A stretch of DNA of 64,000 nucleotides from Plotosus lineatus (taxonomy: Eukaryota; Chordata; Actinopteri; Siluriformes; Plotosidae), in contig CM045734.1 of the NCBI GenBank assembly GCA_024760905.1, forward strand, positions 42,857,064 through 42,921,063. Direction: 5' to 3'. The position numbers and the translations under genes are program-made. Shown here in pieces: positions 1 to 11,493 of this stretch; the stretch's first letter is position 1; each line of letters begins with the position of its first letter. The notes beneath the pieces are model-generated. The model saw nothing but the letters and a program-made list of their open reading frames with translations, was not told where the DNA came from and ran no database searches.

Positions 1-203
1 CCGCAGATGCTCCGGTTTCCTCCCACAGACCAAAAACAGGCATTGTAGGCTAATTGGCTATTCTAAATCACCCCTGAGTGTGAGTGCTGGCTCTGTGATG
101 GCCAGGGATGCTGTCCTGAGTGGACCCTGCTCTCAAACAGTCGATTGAGATAGGTATCAGCCTCCGCACAACCCTAATTAGTCTTAAAAAAATGAATGAA
201 TGA
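1..203 (+). mobile_element. SINE-B, 3' part with L2-type tail
   Basis: Begins inside the SINE-B body (ctccggtttcctcccacag), runs through the attggctattctaaatcacc and cctgag-gtgtgag segments and ends cctaattagtctt then (gaat)n. It is a diverged copy cut by the window edge. Confidence 0.75.
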
Positions 204-295
204 GTAGTACTAAAACTCTGAATTAATTTAAAGATATCATGTTGCACAGTGCAATATTTCGTTGTATTGACCCTGTCGTTGGTAAATATTTCTTG

Positions 296-298
<3 letters not shown>

Positions 299-352
<54 letters not shown>

Positions 353-357
353 ACAAT

Positions 358-404
<47 letters not shown>

Positions 405-418
405 CATAGATAGATAGA
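299..418. repeat. Compound microsatellite (CA)n-(GATA)n
   Basis: About 24 CA units at 299-346 followed by a (GATA)n tract at 358-418 with one interruption. Translations of this tract in any frame are artefacts. Confidence 0.97.
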
Positions 419-447
419 AAGAACGTACGTACAAATGATAGTTTTTT

Positions 448-663
448 TTATTCGAGCCTCCGGGTCTTATTTTTTAAAAACGACTGTTTTTGAAATTGTC
501 ACAGAAGTACTGAAAACCGTTTCCAGCCACTAATCTTTGTGAGGCGGGATTTTCTGCGATGACAGCCACCAAAACAAGACTACAGAGTACACTCTTACCG
601 GTCCACAGAAACATTTTCATACATAAAAACGGTCCCTGATGCAAAAAAGGTTGGAGACCACTG
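448..663 (+). mobile_element. hAT transposon 3' remnant
   Basis: Bases 532-595 read LCEAGFSAMTATKTRLQST in one frame. This resembles the C-terminal dimerisation block of hAT transposases (CExxFSxM). The segment ends with aaaaaaggttggagaccactg, a typical hAT terminal inverted repeat. The left end and the rest of the transposase are absent, and stops flank the block. Confidence 0.6.
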
Positions 664-1015
664 CTTTACACGCAAAGCATTATGGTAGCTGGGAAGGAGC
701 TGCATCACCTCTCCTAGCCAATGGGAGGCCAGCGGGGTGGGATGTTGGGAAATCGGCAATGGGAGGTAGCTGCGTCATCCCTCTTAGCCAATGGGAGGCC
801 AGCAGGGCGGGACGCTTGAACGTCATTAATGGGAGAGCAGCTCGTGCATTGTGTGAATGGCGTGTTTTAATGTTTACATGGCGCGTTTGAATTTTTATGA
901 TGGCGCTTTCGTAACGTGAACTTGTTTCATATCCAGAGACACAGATTTTAGGAAAATGCGTTTCGTAACTTGCATTTTCTGTTTGGTGAGACTTTCGTAA
1001 AGAGAGGTACCACTG
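664..1015 (+). mobile_element. Tigger/pogo-like short element, right part
   Basis: The right end reads ctttcgtaaagagaggtaccactg followed by TA (1016-1017). It matches the ends at 14408 and 59687. A ~63-base unit with the inverted CCAAT box agccaatgggaggccagc is present twice in tandem (about 690-752 and 765-820); related copies carry it once. The left end was not found. Confidence 0.65.
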
Positions 1016-1026
1016 TATATACACAC

Positions 1027-1265
<239 letters not shown>

Positions 1266-1269
1266 ACAA

Positions 1270-1985
<716 letters not shown>

Positions 1986-1986
1986 T

Positions 1987-2214
1987 CATTATTATTATTA
2001 TTATTAATATGGATGCTTGCATAGCGCATTATTCATACACGCGTATGCTCAATGCGCATGAGAATATTGCGTTGTTCTATTCTTTTGATGCTGAGCACCA
2101 AGCAGGAAGCAACAACTCCCAAATTTTAACATCTTATGGTATGACGCAGCCGAATTCGAACTCCGACCTTCCAAAGGATAAAGCAGACGCTCTACCAAGT
2201 GAGCTAAATCCCCG
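1987..2214 (-). mobile_element. SINE-D, tRNA-headed, (AAT)n tail
   Basis: Read on the minus strand it starts cggggatttagctcacttgg, a near-perfect tRNA 5' half with an A box, followed by agttcgaattc (B-box-like). It continues through a ~130-base body and ends in (AAT)n at 1987-2006. Head, body and simple tail are the layout of a tRNA-derived SINE. Confidence 0.65.
2142..2214 (-). other. tRNA-like head of SINE-D
   Basis: On the minus strand a D-arm (tagctcacttggtagagc) and a T-loop-like agttcgaattc are spaced as in a tRNA. The acceptor arm does not pair cleanly and there is no terminal CCA or oligo-T stop, so it is a SINE head and not a tRNA gene. Confidence 0.55.
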
Positions 2215-2706
2215 ATATTATAATACTGGAGTCAATTTGTTTCTTCTCTGAAAGCTTTGACGTGAGTTCAGAAATGAATCGTTCTGCTTCTCTTCCATGA
2301 CCTCGGTATGGTGTAAAGCATGGTAGATTGGTGAGTAGGATCAGCCCGTGTGTGTCAGCCACGCCCCTCTGTCGGAGCCTAATCGAATATTAAGTGTGCC
2401 TCAGAATAATGTTTACTCATATTTCATACTTATATTTATTATATATATTTCTATGGATTTTATTCAATTTCTATTTCTACTTGTTCTTCAATTTCATTTC
2501 ACTTTCACTTTCACCTTCGACCTCGTACAGCCCTGTTTCTATGTCCGGATGTGTTGGGACAGTGTGAAAGTTTGTGTATACGGACAAGTTGGAAAAGGTT
2601 TCCTCTGGCTCACTCTATTCTTTAAACTAGTATCCTTGGGAAGGGCAGACTGATCACCTCTACATTATTCATCTCTCTCTTTATTTCTTTCTCACTCACT
2701 CTGCAG
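2215..2706 (+). other. edil3: Plain intron before the C1 exon
   Basis: Holds short tandem variants of ttcatttcactttcac around 2490-2515 and the acceptor region. No gene or transposon recognised. Confidence 0.5.
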
Positions 2707-2862
2707 ATAAATCTACAGAGACGGATGCGGGTCACAGGCCTAATAACCCAGGGGGCCAAGCGGATTGGGAGCCCCGAGTACGTCAAGTCGTATAAAGTGG
2801 CCTCCAGCAACGACGGGAAGACATGGAGGACATACAAAGTCAAGGGCACAGATGAGGATATG
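2707..2862 (+). CDS. edil3: EDIL3 exon, middle of discoidin domain C1
   Basis: This is a 156-base exon (52 codons) that reads in phase 0 from an acceptor ending ctgcag to a donor gtgaga. The translation starts [20 protein letters not shown] and continues through SPEYVKSYK and SNDGKTW to GTDEDM, the centre of an F5/8-type-C (discoidin) domain. EDIL3 is a secreted extracellular-matrix protein with three EGF repeats and two discoidin domains; the EGF part binds integrins and the discoidin domains bind matrix and phosphatidylserine. The residues match what I know of vertebrate EDIL3 better than its paralogue MFGE8. The exon is too broken up for a simple reading-frame scan to report. The preceding exon (start of C1) is not in the window. 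The exon has the same length and phase as the C2 exon at 36883, a trace of domain duplication. Confidence 0.93.
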
Positions 2863-3407
2863 GTGAGATGTGTTTTTAATTAGCCGGCGGCTCTGCAAGC
2901 CTCGCACCCCGCACACTTTAATAGCCCTTCAGATTGGATTTTTATACTGTTTCGGAATGATGGAGAGTCACTAAGGCCACCAAGGATGCGCGATGCTCCA
3001 TCATTTTTGACGGAGCCTTTCCCTTCATTTTCTATTACCCAGCCTGAATCCCACACTTGTTTTACTTTATCATTTTTTGTTTGTTTGTTTGTTTTGTTTT
3101 ATGATCTTGTCTAATGACTTTGGGTGGAAAATATTTTGCTGCTACATTCTCTGCTTTTGTCAAGGATGTTTTTCTTTTTTTAATCCCTGTGCCATTTTGC
3201 TGAGATGAAGTTGTATATTGACTGTATGACACTGCGGTATTGTTCCTGTGGTTTAATTTGATATGACTGAGTATATTGCACATATTTTATTGTCTATTAT
3301 TCATGACTAATACTACAGGCCTAATAGCTAACTCCTACAAGGATAACAACAACACAGAAAAGTGTGAATATTAACACTGACATCTCTGATTTACTCTTCC
3401 TGTGCAG
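2863..3407 (+). other. edil3: EDIL3 short intron
   Basis: A 545-base GT-AG intron inside discoidin domain C1. It is AT-rich and appears free of recognisable transposons, unlike every other intron in the window. Confidence 0.88.
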
Positions 3408-3552
3408 ATATTCCGTGGTAACACTGATAACAACACTCCGTCAGCCAATTCGTTCACCCCCCCTATTGAAGCTCAGTATGTGAGGATCTACCCACAAGTT
3501 TGCAGGAGACACTGCACTCTACGCATGGAGCTCCTTGGCTGTGAACTCACAG
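3408..3552 (+). CDS. edil3: EDIL3 exon, end of discoidin domain C1
   Basis: This 145-base exon follows a 545-base intron. It begins in phase 0 after tgtgcag and ends in phase 1 before gttagt. It encodes [20 protein letters not shown], then [20 protein letters not shown] and ELLGCELT. This is the last strand block of C1, with the closing cysteine of the domain in LLGCE and a possible N-glycosylation sequon (NNT). The split glycine codon (G at 3552 plus GA at 6376) restores GCSEPLG, the C1-C2 linker. Both splice sites follow the GT-AG rule. I see no frameshift or stop, so the exon looks functional. Confidence 0.93.
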
Positions 3553-3590
3553 GTTAGTCTAGATACTCTCACATATATTAGGTTGCACTG

Positions 3591-3594
<4 letters not shown>

Positions 3595-3670
<76 letters not shown>
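3595..3670. repeat. (AT)n microsatellite
   Basis: About 37 AT units lying directly against the 5' end of the internally deleted RTE at 3671. Confidence 0.97.
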
Positions 3671-3675
<5 letters not shown>

Positions 3676-4112
3676 CAGCCATGAGGGGGGCGCACAAGCC
3701 AGTGTTCACCCTCACGCTGGTCCCAAGCCCGGATAAATGCACAGGGTTGCGACAGGAAGGGCATCTGGTGTAAAACTTCTGCCAAAATTCTCATGAAAAT
3801 GAAATTCATACCGGATCAGTTGAGGCCCGGGTTAACAACGACCGCCATCAGTGCTGTTAACCAACAGGGTGCTGGTGGAAATTGGACTGCTGTTGGTCGA
3901 AGGAGAGGCGGGAGGCGTATCTGTAGGCGGAGAGAGAAGAGGAAAGACTTGAGTCTAGAACTGAGAGTAGGGACTTTGAATGTTGGATGGATGTGGTGAA
4001 GGAGGACATGAAGGTAGTTGGAGTAAGAGTAGAAGATGCAGAGGATAGGGTGAGATGGAGGCAGATCATTTGTGGTGACCTCTAAAGGGAACAGCCGAAA
4101 GGAAAAGAAGAT
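3671..4112 (+). mobile_element. Internally deleted RTE retrotransposon (5' + 3' ends)
   Basis: Bases 3671-3986 match the 5' end of the RTE at 50010 almost step for step: cccggataaatgc, cgggttaacaacgaccgcc, and the start of its reading frame up to ggactttgaatgttgg. At about 3986 the sequence jumps to the RTE 3' end (gtggtgaaggaggacatg, then gaacagccgaaaggaaaag). The whole endonuclease and reverse transcriptase are missing. The junction has a short shared tgga. It cannot encode a protein, but it has the ends needed to be copied by the full-length element. Confidence 0.85.
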
Positions 4113-4289
4113 ACAAGTACCACCCACCCCCCGTGAAGGTGAAGGGAAGCTACTGGGGAGAACGTTAACATGTGGATACTGAGACGAGGGGCAACAGAGA
4201 TGCCCACCTCGGCTCACCTCTTCTCCCCATCAGCAACTCCAGAATGGACTAAGGTTCAACCAAAAGGAGAATCTGATCAATAGTCTAAC
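4113..4289. other. Unclassified spacer
   Basis: Sequence between the deleted RTE and the LINE; may belong to the LINE but no motif can be read. Confidence 0.3.
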
Positions 4290-5379
4290 CTTGGATTAAG
4301 GAAAAACAATGTGGTTTTCATCCTGGTCATGGCAGTCTCAACCAGCTCCTCACAGTATACAGGATTCTAGAGGGGGCAGAGGAGTTTGCTGAATCAGTCC
4401 ATGTTTATTTTATAGATTGAGAGAAGGCTGTCAACTATGGCTGTTGGGCTTTCTTGTAAGGTGTGCTCTGGAAGTACAATGTACCCGACTCATTGCTATG
4501 AGCCATTAGGTCTCTGTACCACTGGAGCCAGAAGTTGGTCCTCATTGGTAACAACAGGTCAAATGTTTCCGTTGAGGGTTTGAGTTGGCCAAGGATGTCT
4601 TTTTTTTTTTTTTTGAACTGATTGTGTTAATAATTTGTATGGACCGAATTTCTACATGCAGCTGAGACATTGAGGGGTTTTGGTATGGTGGCCATAAGAT
4701 AATGCCTCTGCTTTTTGCAGATGACGTTGTCCTTTTGGCTTGATCAAGCCAACCTCTAAGGACCTCCAGCTCTCATTGTAGCAAATCTCAGCTGAGTGTA
4801 AGTAGACGTGATGCGAATCAGCACCTCCAAGTCTGAGGAATTGGTTCTCAGCCAGAAAAGGATCTGGAATGAGGTCCTGCTCCAAGTGGAAGAGTTTAAG
4901 TATCTCGGGTTCTTGTTTACAAGTGAGGAAAGGATGGAACAAGCGATCGACAGGCAGTTCTTTGCAGTCTCTGCTGTAAAGCAGAGCATGTGTCACTCTA
5001 TTGTGGTGAAGAGGGAGCTGAGCTGAAGGGCAAAGTTCTCAATTTACCATTTGATCTGTGTCCCAGTGCTTACCTATGGTTACAAGCTTTGGGTAGTGAC
5101 CAAAAGAACAAGATTGCGGATACAAGTGGGTGAAATGAGCTTCCTTCGCAGGGTGGAGAGACTTTACCTTAGAGGCAGGGTAAGAAGCTCAGCCATCTGG
5201 GAGGAGCTCAGAGTAGAACATTTTCTCCTCTGTGATGAGAGGAGCCAGTTTAGATGGCTCTGGCATCTGGTTAGAATGCCTCCCAACCACCTCCCTGGTG
5301 TGGTTTCAGGTATGTCCAACCAGGAAGAGACTCTGGGATCGACTCAGAAAACTCTGACCTCGGATAAAGCAGAAGAGAT

Positions 5380-5432
<53 letters not shown>

Positions 5433-5434
5433 AA
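4290..5434 (+). mobile_element. LINE fragment (possibly Rex1/Babar-like), degenerate
   Basis: Broken frames carry reverse-transcriptase pieces: a diverged FIDREKA block near 4410-4430, LLFADDVVLLA at 4709-4741 (the catalytic DD), then MRISTSKSE near 4811-4840, VEEFKYLGFLFTSE, VLTYGYKLWVVT and the C-terminal RMPPNHLPGVVSG. The order is the normal one for RT thumb and C-terminal region. The element ends in a (GAT)n tail. Many stops and frameshifts show it is dead. A shorter copy of the same family lies at 21140-21472 on the other strand. The clade name is a recollection and not certain. Confidence 0.75.
5380..5432. repeat. (GAT)n tail
   Basis: About 17 GAT units forming the 3' tail of the LINE; in frame it reads as poly-aspartate, which is not a protein feature. 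Confidence 0.95.
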
Positions 5435-5484
5435 ATTGTTTATAGCAACCAGCTAGGTCGTAAACACCAGGAGCAAAAGAGTTT

Positions 5485-5690
5485 TTGTCTGATTTTAAAA
5501 TCGGTTCTAATTTTCATCCTTCTGAGGGTGGGCTTAGTCTGTGTCAGATTGAAAAAAGCCTTGAAATTCCTCTTGTCTCAGTAAGTAGAGTCAGAAAGCA
5601 ATTCACCGGTAAGGGCAAGAACTCATCAACATCACACTCAGGTCAACCTTGGCCTCTGATAGTTGTTTTCTTACTCTCAAGCAGACTGTT
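5485..5690 (+). pseudogene. Possible Tc1-like transposase N-terminus remnant
   Basis: A frame from 5485 reads [20 protein letters not shown] followed by HSGQPWP. It resembles the helix-turn-helix and the RSGRP linker of Tc1 transposases. No inverted repeats were found and the frame runs into the AT tract. Confidence 0.35.
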
Positions 5691-5699
5691 GAAAAAAAA

Positions 5700-6219
<520 letters not shown>

Positions 6220-6308
6220 GGGCAGTGATGGCCCAGTGGTAAGGTTCTGGATTACTGATCACAAAGTCAGGGAGAGGTTGAACTGGGTTATCAATGGCCA
6301 ATCATGGT
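6220..6308 (+). mobile_element. SINE-A fragment near splice acceptor
   Basis: Reads gggcagtgatggcccagtgg (tRNA-like A box), a diverged B box, then ctgggttatcaatggcc from the body. The middle and the tail are deleted. It ends about 67 bases before the EDIL3 acceptor at 6375. Confidence 0.75.
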
Positions 6309-6375
6309 TGAATTTCCAAAAGGGTATTTTACAAAATTGTTATAACTTTTGATGAATCTGTATTCAACTATGCAG

Positions 6376-6560
6376 GATGCTCAGAACCACTGGGACTGAA
6401 GTCTGGCCACATACAGGACTACCAGATCATAGCATCAAGCACCTTCCGAACCCTAAACATGGACATGTTTACCTGGGAGCCCAGCAAAGCCCGTCTGGAC
6501 AAGCAAGGAAAGGTCAATGCCTGGACGGCAGGACATAGTGATCAGTCTCAGTGGCTGCAG
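6376..6560 (+). CDS. edil3: EDIL3 exon, start of discoidin domain C2
   Basis: This 185-base exon starts in phase 1 after ctatgcag and ends in phase 0 before gtattg. The reading is [20 protein letters not shown], then [33 protein letters not shown] and HSDQSQWLQ. It opens the second discoidin domain: the first cysteine (GCSEPLG), the DxFTW-type loop that is membrane- or matrix-facing in this family, and the WLQ strand. It follows a 2.8 kb intron that carries a LINE, an internally deleted RTE and a long AT tract. A fragment of SINE-A ends only about 67 bases upstream of the acceptor, inside the likely branch-point zone. No stop or frameshift is present. Confidence 0.94.
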
Positions 6561-6742
6561 GTATTGCTGTCTCTGTCTGTTCTCTTCTCTCAGTGTGACT
6601 GACACTCCATTAACTCACCTCGAGCTACAGTGCGACTGCCAGGTTTAATGACAGAAAGCTAGTTGTTCCAAATTTACCTTGACATTACGACACTCCCATT
6701 GTTTTTTCCACAGCCCACAAAAGGTACATAGATACTTTTCTA

Positions 6743-6838
<96 letters not shown>
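6743..6838. repeat. (CA)n microsatellite
   Basis: About 48 perfect CA units, followed by a short (CATC)n stretch at 6858-6880. Confidence 0.98.
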
Positions 6839-6839
<1 letters not shown>

Positions 6840-6899
6840 CATACACATCGATGGATTCATTCATCCATCCATCCATGCATACATAAGCACACACACATA

Positions 6900-7584
6900 C
6901 AGTGGCTTTCAAATATATTCAGAGTAGTCACATTATAGTCACAAGAGTAAGTGTATTTTTGGTTTGGATTTTATTTGATAACGTGTTGCATAATTTTGAA
7001 GTTAAAGGAAAATTATATATGAATTTCATTTTTTTTACCATTAAAGTCTGAAAAGTGTGGCATACATTTTTATTCGGGTTCTATCCATTTCCTTGTGAGC
7101 CCTGACCAGTGTCTCTATCCCTGATAATGCTGCCATCACCATGTTTCATGGTGGAGATGGTGTTTTCATGTGTACAGTGTTAGTTTTCCATGCAGCATTT
7201 TAATTTTGGTTAAACATTTACATGTTGGTCTCATTTGAGCACCTTCCTCCACATGTTTGCCCTGTTCTCCTCATGGCTTCAGGAAAACTGCACAACATGC
7301 TTTCTTTCAAGATTGGCTTTCATCTTCCCACTCTTAAAGGACAGATTTGTGATTGGTTAATAGTTGTCCTATGGATAGATTCTTCCTTCCATGAACCACA
7401 GATCACTGCAGATCTTCTAGAGTTACTATAGGTTTCTTGGCTACTTTTCTGATCAATGTTCTCCTTGCCTGGCCTTTCAGTTTAGGTGGAGGGCCATGTC
7501 TCTGTAAATTTGCATTCATGCAGTACTGTTTCCATTATTGGATGATAGATTAAACAGAATTCTATGACTTGTTCAAAGCTTGGG

Positions 7585-7666
<82 letters not shown>

Positions 7667-8031
7667 TAGCTATATAGCCTAACCTTTAAACTTTACCTTG
7701 AGCTGTATAGTGTGTTCCTTTGGTTGCATGATGCGGTCTGTTCACTAATGTTTTTGAACAAACCACCAAGACCTTCACAGAATTCTGTATCTATACTTAG
7801 ACTATATAAAGGGGTTAAATTCAAAAACACACTACACTTTTAGGAATTTATTTCTTAAAATATTTGAAATCCATGTAACATTTTCTTTTCACTTGTCAAT
7901 TATGCTCCACTTTATGTTGGTCTATCAGGAAAAAAAAAATCTCAATTAAATAGATTTACATTTGTGGTTGTAACATGACAAAATTTGAAAAAGTTCAAGG
8001 AGTATACAGTAAGTACTTTTACAAGCCACTG
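6900..8031 (-). mobile_element. Tc1-like transposon, degenerate
   Basis: The left end cagtggctttcaaatatattc and the right end acttttacaagccactg are inverted repeats, each flanked by TA (6898-6899 and 8032-8033), the Tc1/mariner target. Minus-strand text between 7330 and 7480 matches the Tc1 transposase region that is readable on the plus strand at 41890-42010, so this is the same family in opposite orientation. An (AT)n tract (7590-7661) interrupts it. No open transposase frame remains. Confidence 0.8.
7590..7661. repeat. (AT)n microsatellite
   Basis: About 36 AT units inside the Tc1-like element. Confidence 0.96.
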
Positions 8032-8210
8032 TAGGTTTTGTTGAGGTTTTTGGCCTTTAATAAATTACAAAATGTTTTTTAAAATGGTTGTCTTGTGTAT
8101 TATAGTGAATTTATTTCTTCATATTGAACAAAAGTAGAATCAACCAGAAAGGCGAAAATTTATGGCACTAGAAAATATGTATATTTTTTTTTTCTCTTAC
8201 TCAATTTGAA

Positions 8211-8505
8211 ACACTATTGCTTGCCGACAAAGCCAAAAATGGACCTGCACCTTTCTACCTCGAACCACTTATCACACCTCACACAGCACCACATTCTCTC
8301 AGATCCTGTAGCACTGCAAGACTGATACCTCCCTCTACCAAGGGACACGGAGAAAATACATCTAAACTTTTCTCTGTTCTGGCTTCAAGATGGTTGAATG
8401 AACTTCCTCTTCATATCCAAACAATTAAGTCACAGGGTATCTTCAAACGACGGCTGAAAACTTACCTTTTTCAGCAGTACTTAGATTAGCACTATGCTGT
8501 ATACG

Positions 8506-8578
<73 letters not shown>

Positions 8579-8745
8579 CACCTACCAACTGAGGTTGACT
8601 GATGGTACACTTAGTCCTGTGTTCTAAAAAAAAAAAAAAAAAGTATAAGAACATATTCTCTGATAGTAGATTTAAAGCACTTCTGTAAGTTTCTCTGGAT
8701 AAGAGCATCTGTTAAACGCTGTACATGTAAATGTAATGAAAATGC
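8211..8745 (+). mobile_element. LINE 3' end, L2-like
   Basis: A 90-codon frame (8217-8489) reads LADKAKNGPAPFYLEPLITP, PHSLRSCSTARLIPPS, then LASRWLNELPLHIQ and FKRRLKTYLFQQYL. This is the conserved C-terminal region after the reverse transcriptase of fish L2-like LINEs. The 3' end gataagagcatctgttaaacg with an aatgtaatg-type tail follows at 8700-8745. A (CA)n tract (8511-8575) and an A-run have expanded in the 3' UTR. The 5' part of the element is missing. Confidence 0.75.
8511..8575. repeat. (CA)n microsatellite
   Basis: About 32 CA units in the LINE 3' UTR. Confidence 0.97.
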
Positions 8746-9569
8746 CATGAGTCACAAACTTGAAGAAACTTCCAATTGCTCTGTTAGTTGAAGGTGAGGC
8801 TCCTTGAACTAAAGATGTACTCAGATGTAATTAGTATATCCTGAGTATAGGCTGTGAATGGGATTAATTATGCCATTTTTTTTTTCAGTTGGCTTTCGTT
8901 TCATCTGGGCGAATATATGTGTGGTCTCGTCAAAAACCTTCAATATAGATTATGATTGAGGGTCTTTCACCCTGCACTGGCTGAGTGTCATGTATTCTAT
9001 TAAAACTGCCCTTAAATGTATCTAAAACAAATCGAAGTGTTTTCTTTAACAAATCATTGTGCTTTTTTCTCTGTGTATTTTACATGTGGCCTCCATTTTA
9101 TTGTCTGAAGTCCATTGGGTCCAGTTGAATTAATTGTGTATTCAGCTTTGGCTTATGGGACAGCTGCTGTTTCAGCCTGCACTATTGATTTGAAACTAAA
9201 GTGATGTGGAATTACATGCGGAACTGCATATAAAAATCTGCACCTTCCTCTACGAATATTTCATTTCAGATCAAAGCATATTTGCCTGTTAGAGGTTTTT
9301 AATTTTTATTATTGATGCGCATAACAGACTAGATCAGCTTTTTGACGAGTGCTGATAAGGAAACTCTAGTTTATATCAGAAGAGAGATTATGTGGGATGA
9401 AATGGGGAAATCGTAGTCACTGTAATAAAATGCAGAGGAACACAGAAATTAAACTAAAGTGGGAACTGGTGGAGCATGAAGCCAGAGAGATCACGGGGAA
9501 GCGGGACAGTCTTCTAGCACCGAGAAAAGCGCTGCTAGTCTTTATAGCCTGTGATTAAATGGAATCAGG
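8746..9569 (+). other. edil3: Low-repeat intron
   Basis: Mostly unique sequence; 9440-9540 shares a short block with 1637-1722. No coding signal. Confidence 0.5.
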
Positions 9570-9571
9570 TA

Positions 9572-11139
9572 CAGTAGGCCCTTGACTATTCGCAGTATTG
9601 CACTCGCGGTTTGAGTGTTCATGGACTGCCGAGCAGCTAGCACGTGATTGAAATTCAGCCAATGGCTGTCCTCCTTCCTGCTGATTGGTTGAGGTGATGT
9701 AATGCCCCCTTTTCCTCATTCGCGCACAAGTTGGCAATGAGCCTTTTTAGTGTGTTTTAATTACGAGTTAAGTTCTATGATGTCACTCAAATGCCTGCTT
9801 AAGCACCAGAAAAAGGTAATGAGGTTGGCTGTCTCTTCTGAAGAAATAAGACTTTCTCCGGAAGAAACGACAGTTTCCTCTGAAGTCACATCATTGCTGA
9901 AGAGGAACTGTTGTAAAACACTCCACTATTAAAGTTGTTTTTCATTATTATTCCAGTACATGACCTAAGGTAATGTTTAAAATGTTTGTGTGTATATTTT
10001 ATTTACTGTGGTGTAGCATGTTTCTCATTTTGTTTTGTTTACCCAATTATTAAATTTCTTGTTCTTTTATGTCTTTTTGTGAGGGTCTGTGTTTTGAGGG
10101 GCTTTGATTTTGGTGCTGTGCCTCTCACTAACTGTTTACTTCCTGAGGGGCGTAGCTGAGCTGCTGGGAGCACACACTCCTGAATTCACTATTCTCATTT
10201 ACTCCCAATAAACAAACGCATGCTCAGCTCTGCGCCAGAGGATTAACTCACATCAACATCACCGCTTGGGGCAGTGGTGGTCTAGTGGTATAAGGCACCG
10301 GATCGCTGATCCAAAGGTTGGGGGTTCGAGTCCCACTCTCCACAAGGTTGCCCCCGCCCCCCCCCCCCCCCCCCCCCAGTGCAGCTAACTGGGTTATCAA
10401 AGGCCAGCCATGTCGCTCACTGTCTATGGTGTGAGGCATGTAAAAGAACCATTGCTGACTTTCGACAAGAGTAGGCTGCAAAGCCGTCATCGTGTTTACG
10501 CCCTGCGATGGCCTGGCGAGCTGTCCAGGGTGTACTCTGCCCTCGCCCTGAGTTGGCTGGGATGGGCGCCAGCCTCCCCGCGACCCTAATTAGGATGAAG
10601 CGGTTACAGAAAATGAACTGAACTGAACATCACCGCTTCTTTAGTTTGTAACGCCTCTAACTCTATCACTCTAAAACTCTGTTTTGGACTTCAGTTCCAT
10701 TAGGGGGGCGTGGCCAAGCTGCTCGGACTTAATGCAGTTATGACCTGAATTCAGTCGTGTCACGCCTAATGCAATACAGTACGTTCCTCTAGTGGGCATT
10801 TTTGAAAACTACAGTGCTGTATGTTTATAAAAAGAATGCACTGAAAGGTGTTTTATAGGTATGCTGTATAAATGTTTATATTTTAGCATCAACAACTATA
10901 ACAGTAAAAATTGAAAAGTTTTTCTTAATCATTACTACATTAATACTGTATTAATGAGTAAGACTGTCTATAGAATGTGTTTTAGCGCATGCAATAGATA
11001 CATAGTATTTTACTTACAGCTGCTCATTCACGCATGTGACGTTATATATGGGGTTTTACTTCTGGGTACAGAACTCTCGAATTATATCGATTCGCGGGAG
11101 GGCCCAGAACCAAACCCCCGCAATGTCAAGGGCCTACTG
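9572..11139. mobile_element. Pogo/Tigger-like DNA transposon, non-coding
   Basis: Perfect 15-base inverted ends (cagtaggcccttgac at left and its complement at right) are flanked by TA at 9570-9571 and 11140-11141. The interior has CCAAT-containing sequence (cagccaatggctg, ctgattggttgagg) and no transposase frame. It carries a nested SINE-A at 10268-10625, so without it the element is about 1.2 kb. A related fragment lies inside the nest near 43960-44040. Confidence 0.8.
10268..10625 (+). mobile_element. SINE-A, full length, L2-type tail
   Basis: A 358-base copy starting ggcagtggtggtctagtggt (A box) with ggttcgagtcc (B box). The body includes ctaactgggttatcaaaggcc and catgtaaaagaaccattgctg. 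The tail includes gatggcctggcgagctgtcc and ccctaattaggatgaagcgg, ending gaactgaactg. It is bounded by a perfect 13-base duplication aacatcaccgctt (10255-10267 and 10626-10638), so it is a recent insertion into the Tigger-like element. A poly-C run of about 20 expanded between head and body. Confidence 0.92.
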
Positions 11140-11229
11140 TATGTTTGTTTAGCACTCCACCCCGCATGTGACAGATATGCCCCTCTCCAACATGCATTTC
11201 AACATGCAACTCTTTTGTGAGAGGCCATG

Positions 11230-11493
11230 TCTGTCTGTCTTCCTTTTGTTTTTTTCCCTTTTACTCGGGAGTCGCCACAGCGAATCATCTGATTCGCAGG
11301 CTTGATTTGGCAGAGATTTTTACGTTGGATGCCCTTCCTGTCACAACCCTTTTTAGCAAGGGACAGAAACACGCTGACGACTTTGCAGCCCACTCTTTAC
11401 GAAAGTCAGCAATGGTTCTTTTACATGAACCTCTCACCATAGACAGTGAGAGACATGGCCCGCCTTTGATAACCCAGTTAGCTGCCCTGGGGA
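11230..11493 (-). mobile_element. SINE-A, 5'-truncated, RTE-type tail
   Basis: Minus-strand SINE-A lacking its tRNA head. The 3' tail reads gaagggcatccaacgt, then gcgaatcagatgattcgctg and ends in (gaca)n. It is flanked by a 17-base duplication with one mismatch, ttttgtgagaggccatg (11213-11229 and 11494-11510). Truncation plus duplication indicates target-primed reverse transcription. Confidence 0.85.

Noticed and set aside
68..434. Minus-strand frames over the CA/GATA tract
   Set aside because: Low-complexity translations (VCVC, YLSI) of a microsatellite.
2142..2214. Functional tRNA gene
   Set aside because: Acceptor stem mismatched, no terminator, and attached to a SINE body with a simple-repeat tail.
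5051..5434. Protein ending in a long poly-aspartate run
   Set aside because: The run is the (GAT)n tail of a degenerate LINE, and the rest is RT C-terminal remnant.
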